64,000 nt of DNA from Thalassoglobus polymorphus (GCF_007744255.1 NZ_CP036267.1:4010001-4074000), one strand, 5' to 3'; positions 18,333 through 29,001 are shown, counted from the first letter of the stretch. Made by a program: numbers and translations. The notes: generated from the letters alone by a model not told the origin.

Positions 18333-18887
18333 TCAGTTCTCGTCAGTTGATTCGGTCGAGACGATCACTTTACTTGGGCGAATCACTCGATCGTGAATCT
18401 TCACTCCCCGCTCAAGAACCTCAACAACTGTCATTGGCGGAACCTCCGCTGTCGGACGTTGCTGAAGCGCTTCATGCAAATTCGGATCAAATGGCTGACC
18501 TTGAGCATCAATAAATTCTGCGCCATTCTTGACGAGAATATCTTCGAACTGCTTAAGGACCATTTCGACACCTTGCAATACGCTAGCTGCCGATTCGTCA
18601 CTGGAGACGACTTCGATGGCTCGCTCCAAGTTGTCGATCGCTGGAAGCAAATCACTGATTAAACCGAAGTTGGAATACTTTCGGTCATCTTCGCGTTCAC
18701 GATTCACTCGTTTCCGGAAGTTATCCATCTCTGCAACTGTGCGCAAAAACTGATCACGAAACTGATCACGTTCCTGCTCGAGTGCTACAAGCGGATCGAC
18801 AGACTCTTCGGATTCAACATCCGCAGTGTCCTCAACCTGATCCAACTCTTCTGGTGGGAGATCATTCTCAGGGGTTTCGGTCGACAT
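18333..18887 (-). CDS. grpE: GrpE nucleotide exchange factor
   Basis: 184 aa. Acidic, disordered N-terminus (about 30 residues), a long coiled-coil region (FRDQFLRTVAEMDNFRKRVNREREDD) and a beta-wing C-terminus with VEVLERGVKIHDRVIRPSKVIVS, all diagnostic of GrpE. It releases ADP from DnaK as part of the DnaK-DnaJ-GrpE folding machine. It lies 301 bp downstream of dnaJ on the same strand; no dnaK is present in the window. ATG start at 18887. Confidence 0.96.
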   Translation of the reverse strand: MSTETPENDLPPEELDQVEDTADVESEESVDPLVALEQERDQFRDQFLRTVAEMDNFRKRVNREREDDRKYSNFGLISDLLPAIDNLERAIEVVSSDESAASVLQGVEMVLKQFEDILVKNGAEFIDAQGQPFDPNLHEALQQRPTAEVPPMTVVEVLERGVKIHDRVIRPSKVIVSTESTDEN

Positions 18888-19188
18888 CTCTTTCTTGCTC
18901 TCAATGGGCCGTCGGATTTCCGACTCACATTCTGTTGATCTGACAAATGACGTCAGTACGATTATCTCAAACTTCCGTCTAACACGGACTCAACTGAACT
19001 TCTAACTCTTCAACGATCGCAACTTCTCAATGACTATTGCTGTTCTATCTTTTGGGGAGTAGCCACATTTGTTAGAGAATCTCATTCCCCTCGGCCAAGC
19101 AGCCGTGGAGGCTGCGCGACCACAAGATCACATGTTTATCATGCATGTGAATATCACGAGCATGATTTCAACCGGACCGGCGGAGCTC
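18888..19188. other. dnaJ-grpE intergenic region
   Basis: 301 bp between the dnaJ stop and the grpE start. Contains a small inverted repeat GTCGGA-TT-TCCGAC (about 18909-18922) just before grpE. No CIRCE element (TTAGCACTC-N9-GAGTGCTAA) could be found. The gap is long enough for grpE to have its own promoter. Confidence 0.4.
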
Positions 19189-20322
19189 TTAACTTCCTTC
19201 CGCACCGGTCACGAAATCTCTGAGTCGTTCAAACCAATTCTTTTGGTTCGGGTGAACTTCAGCTTCTTCATGATCGGCAAGTTTCATCAGAAGTTCACGG
19301 TGTTCTTCACTGAGCTTCTTGGGAACAACGACTTGAATTTCAACATGTAAATCCCCAGGAGGACGCCCTCTTGGGTCGGGCATCCCTTGCCCACGAATCT
19401 GAAAGAGATGGCCGGGTTGTGTCCCCGCTGGAATTTTTAGCGTGTCCTGACCATCAATCAAGGGGATCTCGATGATCGCCCCCAAAGCTGCCTGTGAATA
19501 GGAAATCGGAATTTCACAGAGCAAATGTGAACCTTCACGATGGAAGATCGGATGCTCACGAACCCGGATTTCGACATACAAATCGCCACTGGCGCCACCT
19601 TGGACACCCGCTTCACCTTCGCCACGTAAACAAAGGTGCTGACCGGTCTCAATTCCTGCCGGGACCGTTACCGTCCGGGTGACATGCTCATCTTCTCGAC
19701 CTGATCCATAACAGTTATTGCACTTATGCCGAACGACTTTTCCCGAACCACGACAGGTCGGACAGGCCGTTTGAACTCGAAAGAAACCTTGTGACTGTAC
19801 AACTTGCCCGTGACCACCACAGTAGTCGCAGGTTTCGGGTGAGTGCCCCGGTTCTGCACCTGAACCACTACAGCGTCCACAAGGCTTCTTACGCTGAATT
19901 TCAACTTCTTTCTCAACACCTTTGGCAGCTTCGGTGAGATCAAGTTCAAGGCTGGTCTTCAAATCTGACCCACGTCCACCTCGTCTCGCTCCGCCACGAC
20001 GTCCACCACCGAATCCGAAGCCTTCGAAAAGATCTCCGAATGCTTCAAAGATGTCGCCGACATCCTGAAATCCGCCAGCGCCGCCACGAGCACCTTGCAC
20101 TCCAGCATGGCCGTACTGATCGTACCGGCGACGCTTCTCATCATCACCGAGGACTTCGTACGCTTCGGCAGCTTCCTTGAACTTCTCGGTCGCATTCTCG
20201 TCATCGGAGTTACGATCAGGATGGTACTGAAGCGCCATCTTCTTGTACGATTTTTTTATTTCTTGAGTCGACGCAGTCTTACTGACTTCGAGGACTTCGT
20301 AGTAACAACGCTTTGTCGCCAT
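19189..20322 (-). CDS. dnaJ: DnaJ chaperone (Hsp40, type I)
   Basis: 377 aa from the ATG at 20322 (MATKRCYYEVLEVSK), the canonical DnaJ N-terminus; an upstream in-frame start would add 11 unrelated residues. J domain with HPD (YHPDRN), a Gly-rich linker, four CxxCxGxG zinc repeats (CGRCSGSG, CDYCGGHG, CPTCRGSG, CNNCYGSG), then the C-terminal substrate-binding region with EIPLIDG and PGDLHVEI. Stimulates DnaK ATPase and delivers unfolded clients. Sits between groEL2 and grpE on the minus strand. Confidence 0.97.
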   Translation of the reverse strand: MATKRCYYEVLEVSKTASTQEIKKSYKKMALQYHPDRNSDDENATEKFKEAAEAYEVLGDDEKRRRYDQYGHAGVQGARGGAGGFQDVGDIFEAFGDLFEGFGFGGGRRGGARRGGRGSDLKTSLELDLTEAAKGVEKEVEIQRKKPCGRCSGSGAEPGHSPETCDYCGGHGQVVQSQGFFRVQTACPTCRGSGKVVRHKCNNCYGSGREDEHVTRTVTVPAGIETGQHLCLRGEGEAGVQGGASGDLYVEIRVREHPIFHREGSHLLCEIPISYSQAALGAIIEIPLIDGQDTLKIPAGTQPGHLFQIRGQGMPDPRGRPPGDLHVEIQVVVPKKLSEEHRELLMKLADHEEAEVHPNQKNWFERLRDFVTGAEGS

Positions 20323-20403
20323 GGAGCAATCCAGGGAGTTCGTCGAGCAGGACATAGCTGCTCGTTCACAAGTATGGTTCTCAGTAAGAGTTGGAGCATC
20401 ACA

Positions 20404-20476
20404 ATAACCGATCCTTCAACTTGAAATTGCTCTCTCAGACGTTGAGATCAGCAGCTCTTCCAAATTTTTCCGGACG
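20404..20476 (-). repeat. dispersed repeat A, degenerate copy
   Basis: Reverse-orientation copy of the 83-bp element A: the core AACTTGAAATTGCTCTCTCA-GACGTTGAG matches the copy at 44795-44877 closely, while both ends have drifted. Lies upstream of dnaJ, between it and the groEL2 terminator, so it could be in the dnaJ promoter region. Confidence 0.65.
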
Positions 20477-20535
20477 GATTTCAAACTGACCGATCCCTCA
20501 ACATGAGGGAGTTGCAGAAAGTGTGATGTCCACAT

Positions 20536-20567
20536 AAACAACGAGCCACCGGATAAACGGTGGCTCG
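20536..20567 (-). terminator. intrinsic terminator of groEL2
   Basis: Perfect 10-bp stem CGAGCCACCG / CGGTGGCTCG (20542-20551 with 20558-20567) around a 6-nt loop, followed on the minus strand by TTGTTT. It begins 60 bp past the groEL2 stop and should separate groEL2 from dnaJ. Confidence 0.75.
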
Positions 20568-20627
20568 CGGGGCTCAATGAACCTTTTCTTCATTCCGGGA
20601 CATGAAACATGTTTCGGAAGATGTCGA

Positions 20628-22247
20628 TTATCGAACAGCACCTTCGACAGCGGCTTTTTCACCACCTTCGAGATCATCTGTGCGAGTCACAAGAACTTGT
20701 GTCGTGAGCATCAAACCAGAGATGGACGATGCATAACGCAAGGCACTTTTGACAACTTTCGCAGGATCAATCACACCCGCCTTGTACATGTCGCCATACT
20801 TTCCGTTGGCAGCATTGTAACCGTGGGTTGGGTGTTCAAGGTTTTTCACTTCGTCAGCAATGACAGAACCGTCGACGCCACAGTTATTCGCAATTTGGCG
20901 AATTGGAGCTTCAAGTGCACGAGCGATAATCTTGACACCGATCTTTTCGTCACCTTTGGCTTTGACGTTCGAAATCGCTTCGATGGAACGTAGAAGTGCC
21001 ACACCGCCACCGGGGAGGACACCCTCTTCAACCGCGGCACGGGTCGCATGCAAGGCATCTTCCATACGTGCTTTGGTTTGTTTCATCTCAGCTTCTGTCG
21101 AAGCACCGACCGAAATGATGGCAACTCCACCTGTCATTTTGGCGAGTCGTTCCTGAAACTTTTCACGATCGTATTCGCTGTCGGTTTCTTCAATGTGTCG
21201 TTTGATTTGACCAACACGTTTTTGGATCGCTTCCTGAGTGCCAGCTCCGCCGACGATAGTACAGGAATCCTTACTAACTTCAATTTTCGAAGCTTGTCCG
21301 AGTTGATCGAGTTCAACACTTTCCAGCTTGATGCCGAGTTCTTCTGAGATCAGAGTTCCGCCAGTCAAGACTGCAATATCGGCCAGCATCGCTTTGCGGC
21401 GATCTCCAAAACCAGGAGCTTTCACTGCACAGACAGGGAGAATGCCGCGAAGACGGTTCACAACCAGTGCTGTCAGTGCTTCGCCGTCAACATCCTCTGC
21501 GATGACCAACAATGGTTTGCCAGTTTGAGAAATCTTTTCAAGTAGCGGAATGAATTCCCGCAGGTTTGAAATCTTTTTCTCATGCAACAGGATGTAGCAA
21601 TCATCGAGGACTGCTTTCATATCTGAGGCATCTGTCACGAAGTAAGGCGAAATGTACCCTTTGTCGAATTGCATTCCTTCTGCAAGTTCGAGAGTCGTCT
21701 CGCTTGATTTCCCTTCTTCGACAGTGATGACACCGTCACGACCGACTTGCTCCATCGCATCCGCAATGAGCTTTCCGATCTCAGTATCGTTATTCGCTGA
21801 AATCGCTCCGACATGTTCGATTTCTTTTTTGTCAGTAACCGGTCGAGCGAACTCTTCCAGGAATGCGATGGCAGCGTCAACTGCCTTTTCAATTCCTCTG
21901 CGAACAACGGTTGGGTTTGCTCCCATCGAAATGCTACGCAAACCTTCTGAGTAAATCGCTCTCGCGAGAACTGTCGCAGTCGTGGTTCCGTCACCGGCAA
22001 CATCGCTGGTTTTGGTTGCCACTTCGTTGACAAGCTTTGCACCCATGTGTTCGTAAGGGTCTTCGAGTTCGACTTCTTTCGAAACCGTGACTCCATCCTT
22101 CGTAACAACCGGATTGCCGAAGCTTTTATCGATGATCACATTGCGACCAGTCGGTCCCATTGTCACGGCAACCGCATCGGCAAGTGTGTTGACACCGCGC
22201 TGCAACTTCAGGCGGGCACGGTCATCAAAAAGTAATTGTTTGGCCAC
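20628..22247 (-). CDS. groL: GroEL chaperonin, second copy, no GGM tail
   Basis: 539 aa, standard length for a 60-kDa chaperonin. The N-terminus ([26 protein letters not shown]) and motifs VGPTGRNV-type, [28 protein letters not shown] and [12 protein letters not shown] are intact, so ATP binding and ring assembly should be preserved. The tail ends ...[12 protein letters not shown] and lacks the Gly-Gly-Met repeats of ordinary GroEL, suggesting a specialised client range. It has its own terminator and follows a strong terminator after groES, so it is likely transcribed independently of groEL1-groES. Confidence 0.97.
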   Translation of the reverse strand: MAKQLLFDDRARLKLQRGVNTLADAVAVTMGPTGRNVIIDKSFGNPVVTKDGVTVSKEVELEDPYEHMGAKLVNEVATKTSDVAGDGTTTATVLARAIYSEGLRSISMGANPTVVRRGIEKAVDAAIAFLEEFARPVTDKKEIEHVGAISANNDTEIGKLIADAMEQVGRDGVITVEEGKSSETTLELAEGMQFDKGYISPYFVTDASDMKAVLDDCYILLHEKKISNLREFIPLLEKISQTGKPLLVIAEDVDGEALTALVVNRLRGILPVCAVKAPGFGDRRKAMLADIAVLTGGTLISEELGIKLESVELDQLGQASKIEVSKDSCTIVGGAGTQEAIQKRVGQIKRHIEETDSEYDREKFQERLAKMTGGVAIISVGASTEAEMKQTKARMEDALHATRAAVEEGVLPGGGVALLRSIEAISNVKAKGDEKIGVKIIARALEAPIRQIANNCGVDGSVIADEVKNLEHPTHGYNAANGKYGDMYKAGVIDPAKVVKSALRYASSISGLMLTTQVLVTRTDDLEGGEKAAVEGAVR

Positions 22248-22339
22248 CTCGATGACTCCTCGTTGAAAGTCAATGACGTCAACTGACAGACATGAATTCC
22301 GCCACTTCCGTTCAGTTTTGTCATTCAGTTTATGTATCG

Positions 22340-22373
22340 AAAAACGAGGACACTGGACAAACCAATGTCCTCG
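22340..22373 (-). terminator. intrinsic terminator of groEL1-groES
   Basis: On the minus strand a 12-bp stem with one mismatch (22345-22356 with 22362-22373; loop 5 nt) is followed directly by TTTTT. It lies about 90 bp after the groES stop and 93 bp before groEL2, so it ends the groEL1-groES transcript and leaves groEL2 needing its own promoter in the remaining gap. Confidence 0.85.
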
Positions 22374-22458
22374 TCAAAAATTTGAACGTTGACTGAAAAC
22401 TGTTTTGACTCTTTCAAATTACTTGAAAAGTCTTGATAGGACAGCTTTCAAATCTGGT

Positions 22459-22749
22459 CTAACCAACGATTTTAGCGAGAATATCGCCTTCACGAAGGAT
22501 CTTGATCTCGCTGCCGTCAACTTCGATGTCTGTTCCGCCGTATTTACCGAACAGGACTTCGTCACCAACAACAACGCTCACTGCTGATCGTTCGCCGCTT
22601 TCCAGCAAGCGTCCCGGACCAACAGCAATCACTTTACCACGTTGTGGCTTTTCTTGCGCTGAGTCGGGAAGAACGATTCCACCAGCTGTGGTTTCTTCCG
22701 CATCCAAAGCCTGGATAACAACGCGATCATCAAGAGGATTGAGTGTCAT
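22459..22749 (-). CDS. groES: GroES co-chaperonin
   Basis: 96 aa, the usual length. Starts [31 protein letters not shown] with the mobile loop, then KVIAVGPGR, a [10 protein letters not shown] segment and the end [12 protein letters not shown], all diagnostic. Caps the GroEL ring. Gene order is groEL1 then groES, opposite to the usual groES-groEL, with 97 bp between them. Confidence 0.97.
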   Translation of the reverse strand: MTLNPLDDRVVIQALDAEETTAGGIVLPDSAQEKPQRGKVIAVGPGRLLESGERSAVSVVVGDEVLFGKYGGTDIEVDGSEIKILREGDILAKIVG

Positions 22750-22822
22750 CTCGATTTAACTCCTTGACTATCTATTTATGAAGACCGGGTTTCACCGGAC
22801 AGTTTTTTACTTAATAAGCTTT

Positions 22823-22841
22823 CCGTGAGTGAACCTCACGG
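22823..22841 (-). terminator. small hairpin after groEL1
   Basis: Perfect 7-bp stem CCGTGAG / CTCACGG with a 5-nt loop, 5 bp past the groEL1 stop. No adjacent T-run. It may act as an attenuator or mRNA-stabilising hairpin that adjusts the groEL1:groES ratio; this is inference. Confidence 0.45.
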
Positions 22842-22846
22842 GGAAC

Positions 22847-24850
<2,004 letters not shown>

Positions 24851-25903
24851 TCAGCCAACCACATCCAGTGGACTCCGCACTCCACAGGCACCCTTCTGCA
24901 GGACATGCGTATAGATCATCGTGGTCGAGACATCTTTGTGGCCGAGCAACTGCTGCACTGTTCGAATATCGTAACCGTTTTCCAGAAGGTGTGTCGCAAA
25001 GCAATGGCGAAATGTATGGCAGCCCACTCGTTTTGTGGTTCCAAGTTTGGTCACGGCTTTCTTAACCGCTTTTTGAAGCGAATTCTCGTGTACATGATGT
25101 CGATAGAATGGTCCTTGTGGATTCCGAGGATCTTTGCAGAGCGATCTGGAAGCAAAGACATACTGCCAACTCGGAGAATGCGCAGCCAGCGGGGATTTTC
25201 TATCAAAAGCATCAGGCAGTGAAACGCCTGCAGTCCCCAACGCTTCATCCTCTTGAGCCATTGAGATGCTACGCTGAATATGGATTTTCAGTTGTTCAAC
25301 ACACATTTCTGGCAATGGGAGTGCCCGATCTTTTCCTCCTTTACCGTCGCGAACAATAATTTGCATCCGCTTGAGGTCCACATCCTTGATTCTAAGACGA
25401 CAGCACTCCATCAGTCTCAATCCGCTGCCATACATCAGTTGTGCCATCAGCAAGTAGGTTGGATGCTTGATTTCCGAAAGCAGCGCAGCGACCTCGTCTT
25501 GACTCAAGACATCAGGGATTCGAGGCGGACGGCTCGCTGGTTGAACATTGATCGTTCCAAGTTTGATTTCGAGCACATGTTGATAGAGAAAGACAATGGC
25601 GCATAATGCTTGCTTTTGCGTCGATGCCGAGACTCGGCGATTGATAGCAAGATGACTCAGAAATCGTTCAATCTCCAGATTTCCCATAGTCGTGGGATGG
25701 CGCCAGCGACCATCTGAATCCCGATGGAATCGGAGGAACTTCTCAACCCAATTGACGTAGCTGATTTCAGTCCGATAGGCATAACGCATCGTGCGTAGCT
25801 TCTCTCGCATCTGATCAAGGAGTTTTGGGCGTCCGTTATGATCACGTTGATGAAAATTCTGTGATTGCCGCTTAGGTTTATTCGACGCAACATCTTGACG
25901 CAT
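24851..25903 (-). CDS. intI: integron integrase (IntI-type tyrosine recombinase)
   Basis: 350 aa from the ATG at 25903, which has an AGAGGAA ribosome site 7-8 nt upstream; an upstream in-frame start adds 24 residues without support. Tyrosine-recombinase residues are all present: Arg163 (GSGLRLME), His296/Arg299 (HTFRH), His322 (LLGHKD) and Tyr331 (MIYTHV). Between the catalytic boxes is the extra segment unique to IntI ([19 protein letters not shown], then [16 protein letters not shown]), which separates it from XerC/XerD. It recombines attI with attC sites to capture gene cassettes. The cassette region lies just upstream, in the opposite orientation, as in class 1 integrons. Confidence 0.93.
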   Translation of the reverse strand: MRQDVASNKPKRQSQNFHQRDHNGRPKLLDQMREKLRTMRYAYRTEISYVNWVEKFLRFHRDSDGRWRHPTTMGNLEIERFLSHLAINRRVSASTQKQALCAIVFLYQHVLEIKLGTINVQPASRPPRIPDVLSQDEVAALLSEIKHPTYLLMAQLMYGSGLRLMECCRLRIKDVDLKRMQIIVRDGKGGKDRALPLPEMCVEQLKIHIQRSISMAQEDEALGTAGVSLPDAFDRKSPLAAHSPSWQYVFASRSLCKDPRNPQGPFYRHHVHENSLQKAVKKAVTKLGTTKRVGCHTFRHCFATHLLENGYDIRTVQQLLGHKDVSTTMIYTHVLQKGACGVRSPLDVVG

Positions 25904-25943
25904 CACAACTTTCCTCTTTTCTGTTGACAATCCCTTTCGATTT

Positions 25944-26009
25944 ATACAGAATTTCCTTAATTCTACTACGAACATGTCATACAGAATTAATTCTGTCTAA
26001 TTCAAGTTC
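25944..26009 (+). other. attI-like recombination site and leader of the integron
   Basis: Between intI and the first cassette. Contains two direct copies of ATACAGAATT (25944-25953 and 25979-25988), a perfect 16-bp palindrome ACAGAATTAATTCTGT (25981-25996), and a GTTCGCCCC core from 26006. The core is the exact reverse complement of GGGGCGAAC at the start of the attC after the cassette, as expected when a circular cassette has been inserted between G26006 and T26007. The direct repeats are where IntI would be expected to bind; their function is inferred. Cassette promoter not identified. Confidence 0.75.
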
Positions 26010-26027
26010 GCCCCAAGAGGTTTCTTG

Positions 26028-26585
26028 ATGTCGTGGTTCAGTCGCAAAGTCAATTTGACGCTCGTTGATGACGCCACTGGGGCTGTATTCGCGTCGTCGA
26101 TGATGCCACCAAGCGACCTTCCCGACTCGTTCCAAGTCGATACCACACTACATCTCGGAGGCGACGATTGGTCGGTCATTCTCGCCGAGCCGGAGACGAA
26201 GGCTGAATTCACGAAGTCTGGCAAATTGACTTTGCGACTTCGAAAAGTCGAAATGATGGCTCCCGAGGCAATATCGTTTAGTCAATTGGATATTTCAGAG
26301 CGATTCGACGACAACGAGAACCTTGGTGCGGATGAATGGATTACAACACGAGCATTGAACGCAACTATCGACAACCCGGAAGCTTCAGGGCTTCCACCAC
26401 TCGATGCCGATCCGGAAGAAGTCTATCGAGTTGCGTCCACGTTGTCTGAACTACGAGAATCAATCCCAATCGAAGGCGATGGTGTGTACTGTCCGATATG
26501 TCATGTCGCGAACATTGACATTGGCAAGCTAAGGTCACCATGTCCAAAGTGCGGTCGGGGGCTACTGAAATTCGGATGGACCTGA
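26028..26585 (+). CDS. integron cassette gene: zinc-ribbon protein of unknown function
   Basis: 185 aa from the ATG at 26028, with AAGAGG at 26015-26020 as ribosome site. The first 130 residues are a beta-rich, acidic domain I do not recognise (VNLTLVDDATGAVFASS...). The C-terminus is a zinc ribbon: CPICH at about 155 and CPKCG about 20 residues later, followed by RGLLKFGWT. No signal peptide or membrane span. It fills the mobile cassette 26007-26675: its stop lies 5 bp before the attC, the tight packing typical of cassettes. Function unknown; many cassette genes encode defence or toxin-antitoxin proteins but nothing here shows that. Confidence 0.85.
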   Translation: MSWFSRKVNLTLVDDATGAVFASSMMPPSDLPDSFQVDTTLHLGGDDWSVILAEPETKAEFTKSGKLTLRLRKVEMMAPEAISFSQLDISERFDDNENLGADEWITTRALNATIDNPEASGLPPLDADPEEVYRVASTLSELRESIPIEGDGVYCPICHVANIDIGKLRSPCPKCGRGLLKFGWT

Positions 26586-26590
26586 CGAGG

Positions 26591-26681
26591 GGCGAACAAG
26601 GCGGTCAACCCGAGCGGCGGATCGGGCGGATTCTGTAATCGAAGGTTCTTGGCCGCCGCCGGGTTACCTTGGGCGTTATGC
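26591..26681 (+). other. attC site of the integron cassette
   Basis: R'' box GGCGAAC (26591-26597), then CAAGG pairing with CCTTG, then a strong inner stem AACCCG-GCGGCGG (26607-26620, with A26613 extrahelical) pairing with CCGCCGC-CGGGTT (26653-26665), a 32-nt loop, and the R' box GTTATGC (26675-26681). This arrangement, including an unpaired base on one arm, is that of attC sites, which IntI recombines as folded single strands. R'' matches the start of this cassette (GTTCGCC), and R' begins whatever was inserted next. Length about 91 bp. Confidence 0.85.
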
Positions 26682-26892
26682 GTTCATGCTCGCTGGTTCT
26701 GTTGTTGCGGAATTGCTGGTGATGGCGAGTGTTACGGAGCGACTACTCTCAGCCGCCCGCCTGCTGTTTTGCTCGCTCAAGCCGCTCGACAAAATCACCC
26801 GGCGAAGGCGTGTTGATTTGGGGCTCCCGTGTTACTAAGTCTCTTCGCTCTAAAATAGAGGGAGTGGCTGGAATAGATGGAATAAGAAGAAA
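26682..26892. other. remnant of second cassette, no gene recognised
   Basis: Sequence after the attC crossover begins TTATGCG, which should be matched by a downstream attC beginning CGCATAAC; none was found before 28230. No open frame of useful length and no known motif. Probably a decayed cassette, truncated by the IS remnant that starts at 26893. Confidence 0.4.
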
Positions 26893-27117
26893 GGGACAGT
26901 AGGGTCCGCTGTCAGGTTGTGAATAAATGGCTGGTTTGCGATTTTCTGGACTTCTGCAATGCTATTTTTCAGAAGTCTGATTCTAATTTTCTACGTCTAT
27001 GATTTTTTCGCTTTCGTGATCTCCTCAGAGTTCAGTTCGTTGCGGGCCGAAGTCTCTTTGTTTCAGGTCTCTGCTTGCTAACTTGAGTTGAGCAAGTCAC
27101 AACTCAATCTTTCTTTG

Positions 27118-27390
27118 TTAGCTGAATTTCGCTTGCAGCTGACCTTTCAAATCGAGAGTTCGTTGAAAGTTGTGTACCAGTGCATGCAGCAAACTCACTG
27201 CTTTGGCTTTCAGTAATCCGCGAACTCCAAATTGATGCAACCCTCGATTGCGACAACCTGCATTCGGGAATTCCGCCGTCGCTGTCCGTTGACGATAAAT
27301 CTCTTGTGCCGCTTCGGTCCCCATGCGTGCTCGCCACTGTTTCACTTCTTCGCTGTCTCCTTTAATAGCGAAAGTAGGGTCTGCTATGCG
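27118..27390 (-). pseudogene. IS1182-family transposase, C-terminal fragment
   Basis: Minus-strand frame reading ...DPTFAIKGDSEEVKQW, then RARMGTEAAQEIYRQRTATAEF, then GLHQFGVRGLLKAKAVSLLHALVHNF, ending at a stop at 27118. This matches the well-conserved C-terminal block of IS1182-type DDE transposases (WR-RM-T-EAK-IYK-R--TAE... RGL--F-VRGL-K---V-L-ALAHN). The N-terminal catalytic part is missing, so it is inactive. Confidence 0.75.
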
Positions 27391-27522
27391 GACCGAATTC
27401 GTTGACCGTCGGATGCAGTAAGGTCCATTGATTTACAGTTCACTCCAACCAGAATATAACTCGTAATTCGCCCTCAAGCAAAACACACAAGCCCAAATCT
27501 GGTCCGCACAGCAGACCCTACT
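27373..27522. repeat. 150-bp MITE-like unit with 22-bp inverted ends
   Basis: 22-bp ends at 27373-27394 and 27501-27522 are inverted copies with one mismatch and enclose about 106 bp of non-coding DNA. The same end sequence occurs again at 26896-26912. Either a separate miniature element landed next to the IS fragment, or it is the product of internal deletion of the IS. The left end overlaps the transposase reading frame. Confidence 0.65.
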
Positions 27523-27608
27523 GTCCCTAATTCAAGTTCTGTCCGAAAGCACTGAATCAAGCGTCTCCTCGTAATTCGAACGTCGGTGTTACTAACCGCC
27601 GAACATTT

Positions 27609-27995
27609 ATGACAGATCGGCCCCTAATACGATGTCCTGGCTGCGACACCATCGTCGCTGCAAAGCAGCCCGTTTGCCCTGGGTGTGGATCGTGTCTCAA
27701 CTGCGGCGCTGCACGTACCACGAAAATCAAACAATGTCCGAAATGCGATGTTCCTTTCTGCGATTGCTGCGGTCGCTGTCCCAAATGCGGACAATTGCGA
27801 TACTCGGACGTCGGACGTTGTGACTGCGGTCACCCGGACGACGAATCAAAACTCGAACTTCTGATTCGTCGCTTTGCTGTCATTGGCGCCGAAAAGGCAC
27901 CAACACCAGCTGGTTGCATAGTTTTCGCCACTGCGTTCGCAGCCTTCCTTATTCTTGGGGCCATTGGGTTTGCTGTTTTTTCTGCGGCACTCTGA
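27609..27995 (+). CDS. zinc-ribbon membrane-anchored protein, possible former cassette gene
   Basis: 128 aa with a dense Cys array: CPGC, CPGCGSC, CGA, CPKC, CDCCGRCPKCG and CDCG in the first 75 residues, that is several zinc ribbons or a RING-like cluster, then a single C-terminal membrane helix (GCIVFATAFAAFLILGAIGFAVF). Probably a tail-anchored cytoplasmic zinc protein. On the plus strand downstream of the integron attC, and 70 bp after a 13-bp sequence identical to the attI core, so it may once have been in a cassette; no attC follows it. No good ribosome site. Function unknown. Confidence 0.75.
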   Translation: MTDRPLIRCPGCDTIVAAKQPVCPGCGSCLNCGAARTTKIKQCPKCDVPFCDCCGRCPKCGQLRYSDVGRCDCGHPDDESKLELLIRRFAVIGAEKAPTPAGCIVFATAFAAFLILGAIGFAVFSAAL

Positions 27996-28230
27996 TTGAT
28001 TTGCTTTCAATTGGTTGGGTTAGTTTGTTTATTCATGGTCTCTTCCGAGCTTTGTTTTTACTTGTAGCTCAACTTCCTGATTCACGCTTCACGTGGTGAT
28101 CTTACCAGCTAGACTGAAATTGGCCGATTGAGCGGTTTAACAAATTTGATCGCTAAGCTTGGAGCCGGCCCGGTTGAGTAGGTCGCCATGCTACAAGGGC
28201 GATTTCCACAGCAAACGAGACATCACTTCA

Positions 28231-29001
28231 ATGACAAGAATGCTCCATTTTTCGAATCGACTCGTAATTGGAGGATTGCTCTGCGTCCTCTTTTTCGGCT
28301 GTACGCAGAAACCGTCTGACTCGACTCGCACAGATGATCAGGGTTCCGCCACGACTCTCGACGTCACGCCCCGTATCGAGAGGGTCTTGACGAGAGAAGA
28401 GCGCGACCAGCTGACGCCCGACGATGTGATCAAGATTCTCAAGGAAGGCAACCAGCGGTTTGTGTCGGGCACGCTGACGAGCAGAGACCATTCTCAACAA
28501 GCCCGTAAGGCAGCACTCGGCCAACATCCAAAGGCTGTGATCCTCTCCTGTCTTGATTCGCGAATTCCAGTTGAAGATGCGTTCGACCGTGGGATTGGGG
28601 ACGTGTTCGTCGCAAGGGTTGCCGGCAATTTCGAGAACACTGATATCCTCGGAAGCATGGAATTTGGCTGTAAAGTCGTCGGTGCCAAACTCATCCTGGT
28701 CCTTGGCCACGAACACTGCGGTGCGATCAAGGGAGCGATTGACAACGTCGAGCTTGGCAATATCACAGCGATGCTCAGTAACATCCGCCCAGCCGTCGAA
28801 CACTTCGCTGATTACAAGGGAGAAAAAACGGGTGAGAACGATGAGTTTGTGCACATGGTTACCGAACAGAACGTCCGCATGACGATGGCAAACATTCGAG
28901 CGAAAAGCCCAATTCTTAATGAAATGGTCTCAAACGGAGAGCTCAAAATCGTCGGCGGAATCTACAATATGGAGACCGGAACAGTCACATTTCTTGAATA
29001 G
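28231..29001 (+). CDS. beta-class carbonic anhydrase, exported/lipoprotein-like
   Basis: 256 aa from the ATG at 28231; an in-frame TTG 24 codons upstream is rejected because the hydrophobic signal sequence follows the ATG. Signal core LVIGGLLCVLFFGC ends in Cys24, an imperfect lipobox (Phe at -3), so lipid anchoring is likely but not certain. Zinc ligands are conserved: Cys in CLDSR with the Asp/Arg dyad, and His-x-x-Cys in GHEHCGAIKG. Interconverts CO2 and bicarbonate; export would place it in the periplasm, unlike the usual cytosolic beta enzymes. Followed by a 14-bp-stem hairpin. Confidence 0.93.
   Translation: MTRMLHFSNRLVIGGLLCVLFFGCTQKPSDSTRTDDQGSATTLDVTPRIERVLTREERDQLTPDDVIKILKEGNQRFVSGTLTSRDHSQQARKAALGQHPKAVILSCLDSRIPVEDAFDRGIGDVFVARVAGNFENTDILGSMEFGCKVVGAKLILVLGHEHCGAIKGAIDNVELGNITAMLSNIRPAVEHFADYKGEKTGENDEFVHMVTEQNVRMTMANIRAKSPILNEMVSNGELKIVGGIYNMETGTVTFLE

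Larger units (their letters stand above)
26893..27527 (-). mobile_element. decayed IS1182-like insertion sequence with inverted ends
   Basis: Bounded by inverted repeats: GGGACAGTAGGGTCCGCTGT at 26893-26912 and, on the other strand, GGGACAGTAGGGTCTGCTGT reading from 27527 (19 of 20 identical). Inside, on the minus strand, is the C-terminal piece of an IS1182-type transposase. At about 635 bp it is far shorter than a full element (about 1.5 kb), so it is a non-autonomous remnant within the integron array. Target duplications could not be made out. Confidence 0.7.

Noticed and set aside
25981-25996. LexA (SOS) box before the integrase
   Set aside because: The palindrome has ACAG-N8-CTGT rather than CTGT-N8-ACAG, so it is not the proteobacterial LexA box; planctomycete LexA sites are not known to me.
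27996-28230. A second attC after the Cys-rich gene
   Set aside because: Searched for R''/R' boxes and a paired stem; none convincing, only short GTTTAAC-like matches.
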